Positions 1-9,327 of a stretch of 59,816 bases of DNA are shown one piece after another. Every line of letters starts with the position of its first letter. The first letter of the stretch is position 1. The notes below the pieces were generated by a model. It was given only the letters and a program-made list of their open reading frames with translations. It ran no database searches and was not told the origin of the DNA. The stretch lies in contig CALCXM010000068.1 in assembly GCA_937905825.1 (NCBI GenBank), forward strand, positions 1 through 59,816, given 5' to 3'. Position numbers and translations under genes: made by a program. This stretch comes from an uncultured bacterium (GTDB lineage Bacteria; Planctomycetota; UBA1135; GCA-002686595).

Positions 1-53
1 TGTGCGGCACCCGCTTGTTCATGAGCAACAACAAGGTGTGCGACACCGTATTG

Positions 54-1016
54 CTAAGCCCACCCGAAGGCTTCGAGGGCCTCTCGCACCATGGCTTCCC
101 GATCCGTTTCCACCACGCCCTCGAGCCATTGAATCTCTTCGAACTTGCGATACCAGGTTCGTTGTTTGCGGGCGAACTGGCGCGTGCGTAGGGCGATCTC
201 TTGGGCGCAGTCCTGTTCGGTGAGTTCGCCGTCGAGTAGACGCAAGACTTGCGAGTAGCCGAGAGCTTGCGCGGAGGTTTCGCCGAAGCCCGTGGTCTCG
301 CGCACGCGCTGGGCTTCCTCGGGCCAGCCCCCGTCGAGCATGAGTTTGGTGCGACGAAGGATGCGTTCATCCAGGTCGGGGACCGCGTGGCCCACTCCCA
401 CCAAACGGCGCTGGTTGCCGGCGGCGCGCTCACCGCTCTTCTCGCGCCACTGCTGTTGCCAAGCGCTTAGGGTGCGACCTGTTTGCTCGAGCACTTCGAG
501 GGCGCGCACCACTCGCCGGCCATCGTTGGGATGCAAGCGCTGGGCGCTCTTCGGATCGAGTTCGGCAAGCTTGGCGTGGAAGGCTTCCGCGCCCAGCTGA
601 TCAAGTTCTTCTTCCAAGCGCGCACGCAGGGCGGGATCCACTTCCGGTCCGTCGAAGAGACCGTGAGTGAGCACTTTCAAATAGAAGGCCGTGCCGCCAA
701 CGAAGAGCGCGCGCTTGCCCCGGGACTCAATGTCTAGCAAGACCGGCTGCAGCTCCCGTAGAAAGCGCTGCACGTCGTAGCGCACATCCGGCGTCACCAG
801 GTCGAGCATGTGATGGGGAATCCCCGCGCGCTCCTGCAAGGTAGGCTTGGCCGTGCCGATGTCCATTCCCAAGTACACCTGCATGGAGTCGAGCGAGACG
901 ATCTCGGCCCCGGCGCGCTCGGCCACGAGAGTCGAGAGCGCCGTCTTACCAGCCGCCGTCGGGCCGATCAACGCACACAGTTCGCCGGAAGGGAATTGGG
1001 GATGAGGGCTCGTCAT
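54..1016 (-). CDS. miaA: tRNA dimethylallyltransferase MiaA
   Basis: MiaA transfers a dimethylallyl group from DMAPP to N6 of A37 in tRNAs that read codons starting with U. The protein has the P-loop GPTAAGKT near its N-terminus, followed by the family stretch DSMQVYLGMDIGTAKP. Later comes the GGTAFYLKVL segment, and the C-terminus is the basic RTRQFARKQRTWYRKF region. The ATG at 1016 gives about 320 residues, normal for the family. An in-frame TTG at 1034 would add six residues and has no better ribosome site. The gene diverges from the exported-protein gene that starts near 1161, so the intervening 145 bases should hold both promoters. Nothing recognisable lies in bases 1-53. Confidence 0.96.
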   Translation of the reverse strand: MTSPHPQFPSGELCALIGPTAAGKTALSTLVAERAGAEIVSLDSMQVYLGMDIGTAKPTLQERAGIPHHMLDLVTPDVRYDVQRFLRELQPVLLDIESRGKRALFVGGTAFYLKVLTHGLFDGPEVDPALRARLEEELDQLGAEAFHAKLAELDPKSAQRLHPNDGRRVVRALEVLEQTGRTLSAWQQQWREKSGERAAGNQRRLVGVGHAVPDLDERILRRTKLMLDGGWPEEAQRVRETTGFGETSAQALGYSQVLRLLDGELTEQDCAQEIALRTRQFARKQRTWYRKFEEIQWLEGVVETDREAMVREALEAFGWA

Positions 1017-1160
1017 TCTTCGCGGAGAATACAAAACCCGAACGTACCCTGGCAGCCCCGAAGCCGCTGGTTCTTCCGGCGCTAGTCATTGGAGCCCGCA
1101 CTCCGTAGGCTCAGCCTCCCCAGCAGTCGCCAGACAACTCGATTCAGCCCGGCTTACCCG

Positions 1161-2204
1161 ATGCTCCCATCTCTGCTTCTCCCCGTCCTTCCCCTGCTGC
1201 TCGCGGCACCCCTGCGCGAGCTATCTACGAGCCTTTTGAGCGCAGTCCCCGCGACTCAGGAACCCACGACCAGCGCCAGCCTTCAGGAAGAAGGCGAGAA
1301 AAAGCAGCGACCGCGGCTGCGTGACCGGGGTCGGGCACTCGGGCAACCGGAGACCCCGCAAGCACCTGAACTGCGTCGCGCCGATGGCAGCTTGGTGGAA
1401 CCGGGCGTGATCCCGCAGAGCACGAGCGCCACGGCCCGCACCACATGGGGCGCCCTAGTCGATGCGCTCGCCACCGACGAGCCCATGCGCTCCTTCGAGC
1501 TCAATTTCAACCTGCGTCAACACTCCCAGGAGACGACCCAGTCCAACGACCTGACCCTGGAGTTCGCGTACCTCGCGCCGCGCTTTGTGCACGCCCGCTT
1601 GGAGTCGGGCCGCACCTTGATCCGTGGAGCGCAGGGCGACTACTTGGTCGACGGCAAGGAGACCATCAAACTGGAAGGGCGCGAAGCCGCTGCGGACCGC
1701 AAGACCCTGGATGAGATGGCGTCCATCGCGGCAACCTTCATGGCGCTGACCGCCCCCTCTGCACTGCGCCTAGTGGAATTGCAGATGTTGGAGCAGGCTC
1801 CCGCTGGCATTCACCCGAAGCACCACCAGGAGATGAAGCCGTTTCTTTGGATGCGTGTGGCGAGCCCGGACTTCTTCCTCTTCACGGAGAACAAGGCGAA
1901 GGGCATTCCGATCTATCAAGCGGACCTAGGTATTGATCCGGAGACGAAGGCCATCCGTTTCGCGGTGATTCGCGAGATGAACCCGGACCCCAAGCTCGCC
2001 CCTTCAACGGTCTTCGTGCGCATGTCCGACCATCAACGCCGGGACGGTTTCTTTGTCCCCCACCGCATCGAAATCTGCAACTTGGATCCCACCACGACTC
2101 CCCCGCGCTTCTACCAGCGGCCGACCTCGCGCTTGGACCTCAAGCGCAAGACCGGACGGTTGCGCGCGCGCCTTACGGTGGAAGATTTCACGCCGCCAAG
2201 GTAA
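1161..2204 (+). CDS. exported protein of unknown function, possibly LolA-like
   Basis: About 347 residues. The chosen ATG is followed directly by a hydrophobic leucine/proline-rich segment, which reads as a signal peptide; an upstream in-frame TTG at 1089 would put 24 residues before it. A basic, low-complexity stretch follows, then a folded part from about residue 90. This contains beta-strand-like segments on how a 'data' protein is measured (LESGRTLIRGAQGDYLVDG) that resemble outer-membrane lipoprotein-sorting (LolA/LolB-like) folds. That resemblance is weak and by eye only. The gene ends 32 bases from the convergent end of the histidine kinase gene. No function is assigned. Confidence 0.75.
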   Translation: MLPSLLLPVLPLLLAAPLRELSTSLLSAVPATQEPTTSASLQEEGEKKQRPRLRDRGRALGQPETPQAPELRRADGSLVEPGVIPQSTSATARTTWGALVDALATDEPMRSFELNFNLRQHSQETTQSNDLTLEFAYLAPRFVHARLESGRTLIRGAQGDYLVDGKETIKLEGREAAADRKTLDEMASIAATFMALTAPSALRLVELQMLEQAPAGIHPKHHQEMKPFLWMRVASPDFFLFTENKAKGIPIYQADLGIDPETKAIRFAVIREMNPDPKLAPSTVFVRMSDHQRRDGFFVPHRIEICNLDPTTTPPRFYQRPTSRLDLKRKTGRLRARLTVEDFTPPR

Positions 2205-2236
2205 GCCCCCGCGGAGTCGAGCCGAACGGCCTGCCC

Positions 2237-4285
2237 TCAAGGCTGGGCGGAGTCGAGCCCGAGCACCTGCTTGGCGAGGTGCAGCATCGCGCTTGCCGTG
2301 GAGGGTTTGTTCAAGACGTAGGTCTTCGTTTCCGCAAGGTCTTGGGGCGAGAGGGCATCCGCACCGTACCCCGTACTAAAGATAATCGGGAGCTTGGGGT
2401 GCAGAGCTCGAATGCCGCGCGCCGCATCGGGCCCCTGCATCTTTGGCATCATGACATCCAACATGAGCAGGTCCACTTGCGCGGAAGGCTGCTGAAAGTA
2501 TTGAAGTGCTTCCTCTCCGTTCTCGCAGGCGGTGACCTCGAATCCCACACTGACGAAGACGCGCTCAAATAGCGCGCGAATCGACGGGCAGTCCTCCGCG
2601 ATCAGCACGTGGTATCCGTCGCCCCAATCCTGAACGGGCAGCTGCTCTGCGGGACTCGGCAGCTGGGCCGCGGCGAGGCTCGACGCATCCGCCAGCTCGC
2701 TTCCCTGCTCCGCCACGGAACACTGCGGAAACCTGAGTTCGAAGGTTGTTCCGACGCCCACATCGCTCTTGAGTTCCACGTAGCCGTCATGCTGTCGCAC
2801 GATGCCGTAGACCATGGACAAGCCAAGACCCGTTCCGCCGCTCTCGTGCTTGGTGCTGTAGAAGGGCTCGAAAACCTTGTCGGCCTCGTCCTGGGTCATG
2901 CCCATCCCATCATCTCTGATGCTCAAGACGGCCCAGCAGCGATCATTGCCAAGGTCTCGGTCGAGCCAGGTCTCCAGGCGAATTCGCCCCCCATCCGGGG
3001 CAGCGTCCCGGGCGTTCAAACAGATGTTCAGGATGGCTTGTTCTAGCTGCCCCGCATCGGCGAGCAGCGCGACGCGTCCATCGAAGGGTAGAAAGCTAAC
3101 TTCGATGTTCGCCGGCATGACGCCTTGAACGAGTTTCAGGACGTCAGCGACCAAACCGTTCAGATCGACAAGCGTCTTCTTGAGAACCTGCTGGCGACCA
3201 ATGCTCAACAGTTGGTTGGTCAGGGCCGCTGCACGTGTGGCCGCCTCTTGAATCTTGTCCAGGCTTCCCCCCACGTCAACTCCCTTGCCCGATCTCGCGA
3301 GTTCAGCGTGACCCAACACGATGCTCAGGAGATTGTTGAAGTCGTGAGCTACGCCCCCCGCCAACCGTCCGACCGCTTCGAGCTTTTGCGACTGGCGCAA
3401 TTCTGCCTCCAACCTCGCGCGTGCTATCTCGGTCTCACGATGCTTGCCCGCCAGGTAGGCGTGCGCGGCTAGGTCAGCGACCTCAGAAGCAAACACGATC
3501 TCGTCCTGACTCCATTGGCGCTGCCCACCAATGTGCTCATGACAAACAACGCCGAGCACCTTGCCCGAGACACGAATGATGGAATCCAGCATGGCACCAA
3601 TCCCAAGCACATCCAAATAACCCACAGCGAACTCAGACGTTCTCGGATCCGTAATTGCGTCACTGGCAGCGATAGCGCGCCCGCTCTCAAACGCGGAAAA
3701 GTAGTTGGGATAGTCCGTGGAGGCCAATCGTGCTCCGGCTGAATGCTGATTGGGTTCTGTCTCGTAGAGCGAAACACACTCCAGTGCAGAATTGTCCTCG
3801 ACCAACAACCAGAGGCTGACTCGATCCACTCGCAGTACTTCACTCACCAGTTGAACGAGGCGTTTGGAAGCCGTCTTGAAATCGCCGCCTACGATTTCCG
3901 GGACGCCGGCGATCTCCAAGATCGCATCCTGAAGCTTTTCCCCCAGGGGCGCAGACACCTCAGCCGCTGCAACGCGAAACACATGCAGCTGAAGTTCGTC
4001 CCCCGAGCTAGCGCTCGTGAACCTCGAAATCTGGCGCAGGATCCGGCGCCCCCCTTGAATCGTGCACCAGGCCAATGAATCGGGTTCCATTGGATCACTA
4101 CCCGGAGTGCAGTGCGCTGCGGCGGCCGAGCCACACAGCTCTCCATCCCCACCATCAAACAACTGCTCCGCCGCTTCGTTGGACACGCGGATGATCCCCT
4201 CTGAATCGACAAGCATAGTCGCCAGTGATGAGCCCATCACAATGTCAGCGAGTACCGTGTCAATCACTTTGAATTGAGTTCCCAT
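2237..4285 (-). CDS. hybrid sensor histidine kinase (PAS-GAF-HisKA-HATPase-REC)
   Basis: About 682 residues and no transmembrane segment, so a cytosolic sensor. Order of domains: a PAS-like segment at roughly 20-110, a GAF domain at about 130-280, the phosphoacceptor box VAHDFNN with His near 314, an ATPase domain with N-box (CLNARDA) and G-boxes (DDGMGM, GGTGLGLSM), and a receiver domain at about 555-680 with phosphoacceptor Asp near 610 (LLMLDVMMPKMQG). The HDFNN box followed by a C-terminal receiver is typical of hybrid kinases that pass phosphate internally. The ATG at 4285 is chosen because GGAG lies 8 bases upstream; an in-frame start 57 bases earlier lacks this. No response regulator or Hpt gene is adjacent, so the partner is unknown. 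Confidence 0.93.
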   Translation of the reverse strand: MGTQFKVIDTVLADIVMGSSLATMLVDSEGIIRVSNEAAEQLFDGGDGELCGSAAAAHCTPGSDPMEPDSLAWCTIQGGRRILRQISRFTSASSGDELQLHVFRVAAAEVSAPLGEKLQDAILEIAGVPEIVGGDFKTASKRLVQLVSEVLRVDRVSLWLLVEDNSALECVSLYETEPNQHSAGARLASTDYPNYFSAFESGRAIAASDAITDPRTSEFAVGYLDVLGIGAMLDSIIRVSGKVLGVVCHEHIGGQRQWSQDEIVFASEVADLAAHAYLAGKHRETEIARARLEAELRQSQKLEAVGRLAGGVAHDFNNLLSIVLGHAELARSGKGVDVGGSLDKIQEAATRAAALTNQLLSIGRQQVLKKTLVDLNGLVADVLKLVQGVMPANIEVSFLPFDGRVALLADAGQLEQAILNICLNARDAAPDGGRIRLETWLDRDLGNDRCWAVLSIRDDGMGMTQDEADKVFEPFYSTKHESGGTGLGLSMVYGIVRQHDGYVELKSDVGVGTTFELRFPQCSVAEQGSELADASSLAAAQLPSPAEQLPVQDWGDGYHVLIAEDCPSIRALFERVFVSVGFEVTACENGEEALQYFQQPSAQVDLLMLDVMMPKMQGPDAARGIRALHPKLPIIFSTGYGADALSPQDLAETKTYVLNKPSTASAMLHLAKQVLGLDSAQP

Positions 4286-4401
4286 AACTTTGCTCCAAGT
4301 TCTGGAGGAGAAGCGAGTCCTGCAGCATCCTCGGAAAGTCACCCGCCGAGGGCAAGCATCATGGGCCGATCCCTATCACAAATAAAGGAGGAGGACCCAC
4401 T

Positions 4402-4458
4402 ATGCGACAAAGGGAACCGGTCATACACAGTAATGGAACTATGGCCCTTGCTTGCTGA
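4402..4458 (+). other. possible 18-codon mini-ORF with strong ribosome site
   Basis: An ATG at 4402 sits 7 bases after AAGGAGGAGG, the strongest Shine-Dalgarno-like run noticed in the window, and opens 18 codons before TGA. It lies in the upstream region of the histidine kinase on the opposite strand and inside the decayed FG-GAP region. No conserved peptide features are visible, so this may be chance. Confidence 0.2.
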
Positions 4459-4544
4459 GGCCTTTTTGGATGGCACCAAGCTGAGCGCAAAAGGACGGTC
4501 CCGCATCCATCAGGAATCGATCCGGCCGTTTCCACACTCCACCG

Positions 4545-4742
4545 TCCCCCAATGGCCCCATCTCCCTGACAGGCGCCAATGACCAGCATGTCCTTCAACA
4601 GGCAGAGCGAAACTCCAAGCGGATCGCCCCATGCGGGGTCCGGGTTATCGAGTCGAGCTTCCTCAATCCACGTCCCTGCGTGGCGCACGAAAGTGGAAAC
4701 ATCCGCGGCCTGATCCAATCCGAAGCGACGGCCGGAAGCGCG
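4545..4742 (-). pseudogene. decayed FG-GAP beta-propeller repeat fragment
   Basis: Read on the minus strand, this stretch encodes about 65 residues that match one and a half FG-GAP repeats. It contains FVRHAGTWIEEARL, which resembles the usual 'VF-R-TWTEEAKL' strand. That is followed by DPLGVSLCLLKDMLVIGACQGD, which resembles the 'FG-SVAL-GDTLVVGA-GDD' loop that binds calcium in such propellers. The frame opens straight after the mutL stop with no credible start and loses the pattern after about 4545. So it looks like the remains of a larger exported propeller gene. The rest of 4286-4545 holds nothing else recognisable. Confidence 0.6.
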
Positions 4743-4745
4743 CCG

Positions 4746-6641
4746 CTACTTTCGATGGAACGCGCGCTCTAAGTCACCGAGGGTGAAGCGCACGCGGGTT
4801 GGACGCGAGTGGGGGCAGGTTTGGTCGTTCTCTAGTTGCTTGCCCCGTTGCAGGATCGAACGAATCGCGTCGTCGGTCAGGGCGTCTCCGGCCATCACGG
4901 AACTGCGGCAAGCGGCGCTGTGCAGGACTTCTTCGATGACGTCGGCGGCGGTTGGACTCTTGCCTGTGGTGGCCAGGATCTCGGCCACGTCGCGCACCAA
5001 TCCCATGGGATCTGGATGACGCAATCGGCTGGGCATGCCCTGCAAAGCCACGGCGGTTTCACCGAAGGGTTCGATCTCGATACCGATCTTGGCAAGAGCG
5101 TCCTTGTGCTCTTCGAGCAAGGCCTTTTCTGCGCGGGAGACTTCCACCACTTCCGGGACCAGCAAGCGTTGCACTTCGACGCTGCCGTTCTGCACCTCAC
5201 GCAAAAGACCTTCGTAGGTGATGCGCTCGTGCAAGGCGTGTTGATCGATGACTTCAAAGCCATCGGGAAGCGCGCGCACGATGTAGGTCTTGTCGATCTG
5301 TAGGAACGGACCGGGCAGGGTGTCCACAGCGCCGTCGGTCAGCAAGCCCGCTCCAACGGCATCGGTGCCCAGGCCTGCATGGCCCCCACCAACCGTCGCG
5401 TTGTCACCTTCGGACAGCGCGGACGCGGGCCGGCCATAGACAGGGAAGGATCCCCCGCCCACGTAGGGCTTGCCCGGGACTTCGCGAATCTCCGTGATCG
5501 GCCGTCCTTCGGAAGGACGCGGCAAGTAGCCCGGATCATGGATCGCTCCTTGCCCCGGGTGATGCACGTAGCCATCGCGGTTGAGCGCCTTGCGCAAGAG
5601 CCCTTCACCGGGGGTCGCCATGTCCGTTTGTGCGACGGCGCTTCGCAGGGAATTCAGAAGGAAGGCGAACACGCGCCGGTCCTCACGGAAGCGCACCTCG
5701 GCCTTGGCCGGATGGACGTTGACATCCACGAGCGCCGGATCCATGGAAAGGTGCAGGAAGGCCACGGGCTGGCGGCCTGGATCCAAGTAGCCGCGATAGG
5801 CTTCCTTGAGCACGCGCACCAGAACCTTGTCCTTCACCATGCGACCGTTCAGGAACCACATCTGGCGCGCGCTGTCCCGGCGGGCGAAGCGCGGTGGCGC
5901 CACGTAGCCGAAGATCTTGAACATGCCATCGTCCGCTTCCACGGGAACCAAGGACTCCGAGAGCTCCGCCCCGAAGGTTCGACGGATGCGCGCCGGCAAG
6001 TCCATCGAGGCTTCGATGTCGTAGTTGCGCTTGCCGTTGTGTGTCGCGACAAAGCCCACATTCAAATGCCCGAGGGCCATGCGTTGCACCACCTCCAAAC
6101 AGCGCGAGAGTTCCGTGGATGGCCGTTTCAGAAAGCGACGCCGCGCAGGCGTGTTGTAGAAGAGATCGCGAATCTCAATCGTCGTTCCGCGCGGGCCGCC
6201 GGCGTCCACGGGGTCCTGAATGCGGCCCCCTTCGTTCTCGATGCGCAGGCCGATGTCGTCCCCCCTCGGCCGCGAGTAGATCGCACAGCGCGCCACGGAG
6301 CCGATCGAAGCGAGCGCCTCCCCTCGAAAGCCGAGGCTTGAAATGTGGTCCAGGTCCCCCGCTTCGCGCAGCTTGCTCGTGGCGTGACTTTCGAAGGCCA
6401 TCATCAAGTCCGCGCCGTTCATGCCGACACCGTCGTCGATGACGCGCACGAGCATGCTGCCGCCTTCCTCCAAGTCCACCTGCACATGGGTCGCGCCGGC
6501 GTCGAGAGAGTTCTCCATCAACTCCTTCACAATCGACGCGGGGCGCTCGATCACTTCCCCGGCAGCGATTTGGTTGCGCACCACTTCGGGCAGAGCGCGG
6601 ATCACGCCGGCTTGGGCAGAGCTGGGATGTTTGGAACTCAT
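4746..6641 (-). CDS. mutL: DNA mismatch repair protein MutL (endonuclease type)
   Basis: 631 residues. The N-terminal GHKL ATPase shows NQIAAGEVIERPASIVKEL, the DAGAT box and GFRGEALASI. The C-terminal domain keeps the metal-binding endonuclease signature DQHA-x2-E-x4-E (DQHALHERITYE, around residue 465), plus an ACRSS segment and a CPHSRPT element near the end. In MutH-lacking bacteria this domain nicks the daughter strand after MutS finds a mismatch. A proline/glycine-rich linker joins the halves. The start overlaps the holA stop by four bases, so the two are probably co-translated. mutS is not in the window. Confidence 0.97.
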   Translation of the reverse strand: MSSKHPSSAQAGVIRALPEVVRNQIAAGEVIERPASIVKELMENSLDAGATHVQVDLEEGGSMLVRVIDDGVGMNGADLMMAFESHATSKLREAGDLDHISSLGFRGEALASIGSVARCAIYSRPRGDDIGLRIENEGGRIQDPVDAGGPRGTTIEIRDLFYNTPARRRFLKRPSTELSRCLEVVQRMALGHLNVGFVATHNGKRNYDIEASMDLPARIRRTFGAELSESLVPVEADDGMFKIFGYVAPPRFARRDSARQMWFLNGRMVKDKVLVRVLKEAYRGYLDPGRQPVAFLHLSMDPALVDVNVHPAKAEVRFREDRRVFAFLLNSLRSAVAQTDMATPGEGLLRKALNRDGYVHHPGQGAIHDPGYLPRPSEGRPITEIREVPGKPYVGGGSFPVYGRPASALSEGDNATVGGGHAGLGTDAVGAGLLTDGAVDTLPGPFLQIDKTYIVRALPDGFEVIDQHALHERITYEGLLREVQNGSVEVQRLLVPEVVEVSRAEKALLEEHKDALAKIGIEIEPFGETAVALQGMPSRLRHPDPMGLVRDVAEILATTGKSPTAADVIEEVLHSAACRSSVMAGDALTDDAIRSILQRGKQLENDQTCPHSRPTRVRFTLGDLERAFHRK

Positions 6642-7810
6642 CGGCGTGGTCGTTGGCCGGCGCCCGCGGGCTGCCGTTGTTGGTTGGGTTTGGGGCTGTG
6701 GCGCAGGGCCAGAGCTACGAAGTCGTTGACGTCCACTTCAGGTCCGCTGCGACTGCGCCGTTCGAGTTCGAGAATCTCGCGATAGAAGCGTTCCCACGCG
6801 GGGGCGCTGCGCACCTTGAGCAACGTGCCCAGGGAATCCATGGCGGGCTTGCCCTTGACCCCCGCCTCCGCAGCCGCTTGGGCCATGGACGCGCCCTGGG
6901 AAACGGCCCGTGAAACGAGGGCAGCTTGACGTGCCTTGGAACGCAAGGTGCCCATCAACATGCCACCGAGAGCGCCGACGCTGACTTCCGTTTTTCCATC
7001 CCGCGAGCTGTGAAAGCCCGCGCTGTAAAGCGACTCCAAGGACGCCAAGCCCCGGGCCAACTGTCCGCCAAGCAAGTCGTCCGCAGCCTTCCACGGGGTG
7101 CCGCCGCTTTGCCATTGAACGCTGTCGCGCACGGTCTGCCCGCCCCCGACGCGCACCTTCTCGAGTTGCGTGTCGATGGCGGCCAAGTCATTGCCCGTGG
7201 CCCCTGCGATGTAGGCGCAATCGTCCGGGCTGAGGCGCAGGCCCAGTTGCCGCGAACGGGTGCCCACCCACAAGGCCAACTCGGACTTGCGCGGGTCCGG
7301 CGCCCAAGGCGGCGGTGTGTCGAAGAGCGAACGCAGACTGAGCACCGGCAAGCTTTGAGCTTTGATCGCCTTGGCGATGGCGTGGTCCGCGCGAATGCTG
7401 CGGCCCGTGATCACCAGGGCGCCCTCGCGGTCCGACTCCACAAAGGAAGTCACGGCCCGGGTGAAGGGCGAGTTCTTGGTGCCTTGCTTGGTCATGATCG
7501 AGCTCTGCCCGACTCGCGTGGTGTCCGCGTTGCGCACGAGGATGAAACGAGCCGATGCGAACATCGGATTCGCCCCCAGGTCATCGAGCAGGTTCGCGGC
7601 CACGAATTCGGGGTCCGCCACGTCGTGCTTGCAGACCTCTAGGCTGGTTTCCTTGGCCTTGGCGAGCAGGGCATCGAGCGCTTGGTCGATGAAGTAGCGC
7701 TCCTCGCCGCGCAGCAACACTGCCCGGGGCAGGGGCCCCCGTTCCAGTTCTTCGATCAGGCCCCGCAGTTGCGTGGGCGGATCAGCTTCTCTCTTGCGCG
7801 CGGCGGCCAT
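6638..7810 (-). CDS. holA: DNA polymerase III delta subunit HolA
   Basis: 390 residues, somewhat longer than the usual 330-350. The delta subunit opens the beta sliding clamp within the clamp-loader complex. Visible hallmarks are the N-terminal LLRGEERYFIDQALDAL segment, the LGANPMFASARFILVRNAD strand, the mid-protein 'YIAGATGNDLAAIDTQLEKV' helix and the C-terminal LELERRSRSG--VD-NDFVALAL helix. The extra length is a low-complexity basic tail and an insert near residue 130. The stop overlaps the mutL ATG by four bases, and ubiA ends downstream-to-upstream 12 bases away, so all of these may form one long transcript. Confidence 0.92.
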   Translation of the reverse strand: MAAARKREADPPTQLRGLIEELERGPLPRAVLLRGEERYFIDQALDALLAKAKETSLEVCKHDVADPEFVAANLLDDLGANPMFASARFILVRNADTTRVGQSSIMTKQGTKNSPFTRAVTSFVESDREGALVITGRSIRADHAIAKAIKAQSLPVLSLRSLFDTPPPWAPDPRKSELALWVGTRSRQLGLRLSPDDCAYIAGATGNDLAAIDTQLEKVRVGGGQTVRDSVQWQSGGTPWKAADDLLGGQLARGLASLESLYSAGFHSSRDGKTEVSVGALGGMLMGTLRSKARQAALVSRAVSQGASMAQAAAEAGVKGKPAMDSLGTLLKVRSAPAWERFYREILELERRSRSGPEVDVNDFVALALRHSPKPNQQRQPAGAGQRPRR

Positions 7811-7822
7811 GCGGAGATTCTA

Positions 7823-8683
7823 TCAGGCCAGTGCCAGGTCCAAAGCAACGCCCGCGAAGAGTCCAACACCAACCCAACCATTGATGGTGAAGAAGGCCGC
7901 GTTGACTCGGCTCAGATCGTCGGCGGAGACGATGCAGTGCTCCCAGATCAAGAGCAGGGTCGCAATCGAGAAGGCCACCCAATAGGGCCAACCGAGCCCC
8001 GCCAGCCAGCCCTCCGCAAAGAAGGCCCCCACAGCCACCACGTGCAGGGCCACGGAGAGCCCCAGGGCGCGCGCCACACCCAGCTTGGCAGGGATGGAGT
8101 GCAGCCCCGCCCCGGCGTCGTAGTCCGCGTCCTGGCAGGCGTAGATCAGGTCGAAGCCCGCCACCCAGGTCAGCACGCCGAAGGAAAGCCACAGCACGGG
8201 AGCCAGGTCCCCCTCCAGGTTCCCGCGGATGGCGAGCCAGGCTCCCAAGGGTGCCAATGCCAAGGCCAGGCCCAGGGCGAAGTGCGCGAGGGAGGAGAAG
8301 CGCTTGAAGGTGCTGTAGCCCAAGAGCACCAGAAGCACCGCCGGGGCGAAGCGCAAGCACAGGGGGCCCAGGGCCCAGGCGCCCGCCAGGAAGATTCCGC
8401 AGGAGATCAGCACCAGCAGCGTCGCGGCGCCCGGGCGAATCACCCCCGCAGGGATCTCTCTGGAAGCGGTGCGCGGGTTGGCGGCGTCGATCTTGCGATC
8501 GATCAAGCGGTTGAAGGCCATGGCCGCCGTGCGCGCGGCCACCGCGCAAATCACGATCAAAGCCAAACGCCGGGGTCCGGGCACGCCCCCCGCCGCCAGC
8601 CAAGCCCCTTGAAAGGCGAAGGGCAAAGCGAAGATCGAGTGGCTGAACTTGACCAGCGAGAAGTACTTCTTGAGAGCGTTCAC
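7823..8683 (-). CDS. ubiA: UbiA-family prenyltransferase (4-hydroxybenzoate or futalosine-pathway MqnP type)
   Basis: 286 residues with about eight or nine membrane segments. It carries both Asp-rich motifs of the family: NRLIDRKIDAANPRT (NxxxDxxxD) near residue 60, and QDADYDAGAGLHSIP in the second half. These hold the Mg-diphosphate of the polyprenyl donor while an aromatic acid is prenylated. The neighbouring ubiX and menG place it in quinone synthesis. No menaquinone genes of the classical chorismate branch are present, so the futalosine-pathway version (MqnP) is a plausible identity but cannot be told from UbiA by eye. Its start lies two bases from the ubiX stop. Confidence 0.93.
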   Translation of the reverse strand: MNALKKYFSLVKFSHSIFALPFAFQGAWLAAGGVPGPRRLALIVICAVAARTAAMAFNRLIDRKIDAANPRTASREIPAGVIRPGAATLLVLISCGIFLAGAWALGPLCLRFAPAVLLVLLGYSTFKRFSSLAHFALGLALALAPLGAWLAIRGNLEGDLAPVLWLSFGVLTWVAGFDLIYACQDADYDAGAGLHSIPAKLGVARALGLSVALHVVAVGAFFAEGWLAGLGWPYWVAFSIATLLLIWEHCIVSADDLSRVNAAFFTINGWVGVGLFAGVALDLALA

Positions 8684-8685
8684 GG

Positions 8686-9327
8686 TCAGAGCTCCAGGCC
8701 GGGATCCTCTGCACTGGGTTGCGGCATCCCTTGCCAGTGGGCACCCACCTCGTGCTCAACGCCGATCGAATCGAGCACCTTGCCGACCACGTGATCCACC
8801 AGCTCTTCGATCGATTGGGGCAAAGCGTAGAAGCCCGGCATGGCGGGCAGGATGACCGTGCCCATGCGGCGCAGCTTCAGCATGTTCTCCAAGTGGATTT
8901 CGGAGAGCGGCGTTTCCCGGGGAACGAGCACCAGGGTCCGACGTTCTTTCAAAGCCACATCCGCGGCGCGCTCCACGAGGTTGGAGCTGTAGCCAGCGGT
9001 CACGCGCGCCAAGGTTCCCATGCTGCACGGGCAAATCAGAACAGCTTTGATTCCGGAAGTGCCGGAGCTCGCGGGGGCTTCGATGGCATCCGTTCCGAAG
9101 GTGCGCACGTGGGCGGCGACTTCTGATCCCAACCATCCCGCCAGGCACGCGCCAAGTTTGGAACCATCTTTGCCCACCTGAACACCAAGTTCATGGGGCA
9201 AGACTTTGCAAGCGGCGGGCGACAAGGCGAGGTCCACTTCGTGCCCCGCTGCGACCAAGGCACGGATCAAGCGTTCCCCGTAGATCTGGCCGCTCGCGCC
9301 CGTCATGCCAACGAAGTAGCGACTCAC
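8686..9327 (-). CDS. ubiX: UbiX-type flavin prenyltransferase
   Basis: 213 residues. UbiX makes prenylated FMN, the cofactor of UbiD-family decarboxylases. The protein opens with GMTGASGQIYGERL, the FMN-binding glycine loop, and carries ICPCSMGTLARVTAGYSSNL and LVLVPRETPLSEIHLENM, which are diagnostic for the family. A longer reading frame extends upstream, but the GTG at 9327 is chosen because GGAGGT lies 6 bases before it and it overlaps the CPBP stop in GTGA. No UbiD partner is in the window. It sits directly before ubiA in the same direction. Confidence 0.95.
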   Translation of the reverse strand: MSRYFVGMTGASGQIYGERLIRALVAAGHEVDLALSPAACKVLPHELGVQVGKDGSKLGACLAGWLGSEVAAHVRTFGTDAIEAPASSGTSGIKAVLICPCSMGTLARVTAGYSSNLVERAADVALKERRTLVLVPRETPLSEIHLENMLKLRRMGTVILPAMPGFYALPQSIEELVDHVVGKVLDSIGVEHEVGAHWQGMPQPSAEDPGLEL

